13,390 bases of DNA, from contig CAZMQV010000078.1 in assembly GCA_964568675.1 (NCBI GenBank), positions 1-13,390 on the forward strand, written 5' to 3'. The notes beneath the pieces are model-generated. The model searched no databases. It saw only the letters and a list, made by a program, of their open reading frames with translations, and had not been told where the DNA came from. Shown piece after piece: positions 13,312 through 13,390 of this stretch. The position numbers and the translations under genes were made by a program. Source of the stretch: UPXZ01 sp964568675 (lineage in GTDB: Bacteria > Bacteroidota > Bacteroidia > Bacteroidales > Paludibacteraceae). Numbering within the stretch: the stretch's first letter is position 1; each line of letters opens with the position of its first letter.

Positions 13312-13390
13312 CAGCGGGGTATTCAACACCGTTTGATTTGAAAACTGCACATTGCAGACTGCCAATTTTCTCCGTTAAATTCACAAACTG

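Larger units (their letters stand above)
13100..13390. other. Non-coding stretch with tandem and palindromic repeats
   Basis: No gene is supported in these 291 bp. They contain a four-copy heptamer repeat at 13168-13195 and a chain of hairpins at 13231-13253, 13253-13290 and 13291-13311, plus a small one at 13345-13357. The composition and hairpin chain resemble REP-type intergenic elements more than a terminator region. Confidence 0.6.

Overview
The window looks like a chromosomal or integrated accessory region from a Bacteroidota (Bacteroidetes) bacterium. The signs are AT-rich coding sequence, almost no Shine-Dalgarno sequences (starts preceded by A-rich stretches), several TAnnTTTG (-7) promoter boxes, and one very large hybrid two-component regulator that joins a TPR sensor, histidine kinase, receiver and AraC-type helix-turn-helix in a single chain. 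I cannot name a genus.

Layout. (1) 1-1302: a small unit with a lipoprotein-like N-terminus and a Gly/Ala/Cys-rich hydrophobic C-terminus in two reading frames (383-634 and 568-1050, probably one frameshifted gene), followed by a 64-residue two-helix membrane protein and a strong hairpin. It resembles a peptide toxin or bacteriocin precursor with an immunity-type partner, but this is inferred from architecture only. (2) 1303-2242: about 0.9 kb without a convincing gene. It holds several hairpins, one a good intrinsic terminator, and reminds me of non-coding segments of Bacteroidetes conjugative elements. (3) 2243-5134: the 963-residue hybrid sensor/regulator. (4) 5135-5546: a leader region with a 3 x 9-bp tandem repeat. 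(5) 5547-11154: a same-strand island encoding a free-standing DnaJ-type zinc finger, a papain-family (C1) protease with a duplicated C-terminal module, a DUF2589-like protein, a probable partner of it, an all-helical unknown, a subtilisin-family (S8) protease, and a 76-residue protein resembling a subtilisin propeptide/I9 inhibitor whose start overlaps the protease stop. A 15-bp hairpin at 11189-11225 closes it. (6) 11454-13099: an arsenic operon, arsR-arsM-arsC, with palindromic operator candidates and no efflux gene inside the window. (7) 13100-13390: non-coding, with a heptamer tandem repeat and a run of REP-like hairpins.

How the parts may work together. The region-5 genes are the best candidate for an undescribed system. 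Two proteases of unrelated clans, neither with a visible signal peptide, flank two DUF2589-type proteins of unknown function, and a dedicated inhibitor-like protein follows the subtilase. The adjacent sensor could control the island through its AraC domain, but no binding site is demonstrated. The arsenic genes form a self-contained module: ArsR senses As(III), ArsC reduces arsenate to arsenite and ArsM methylates arsenite. All functions are inferred from sequence reading; no database search was run.
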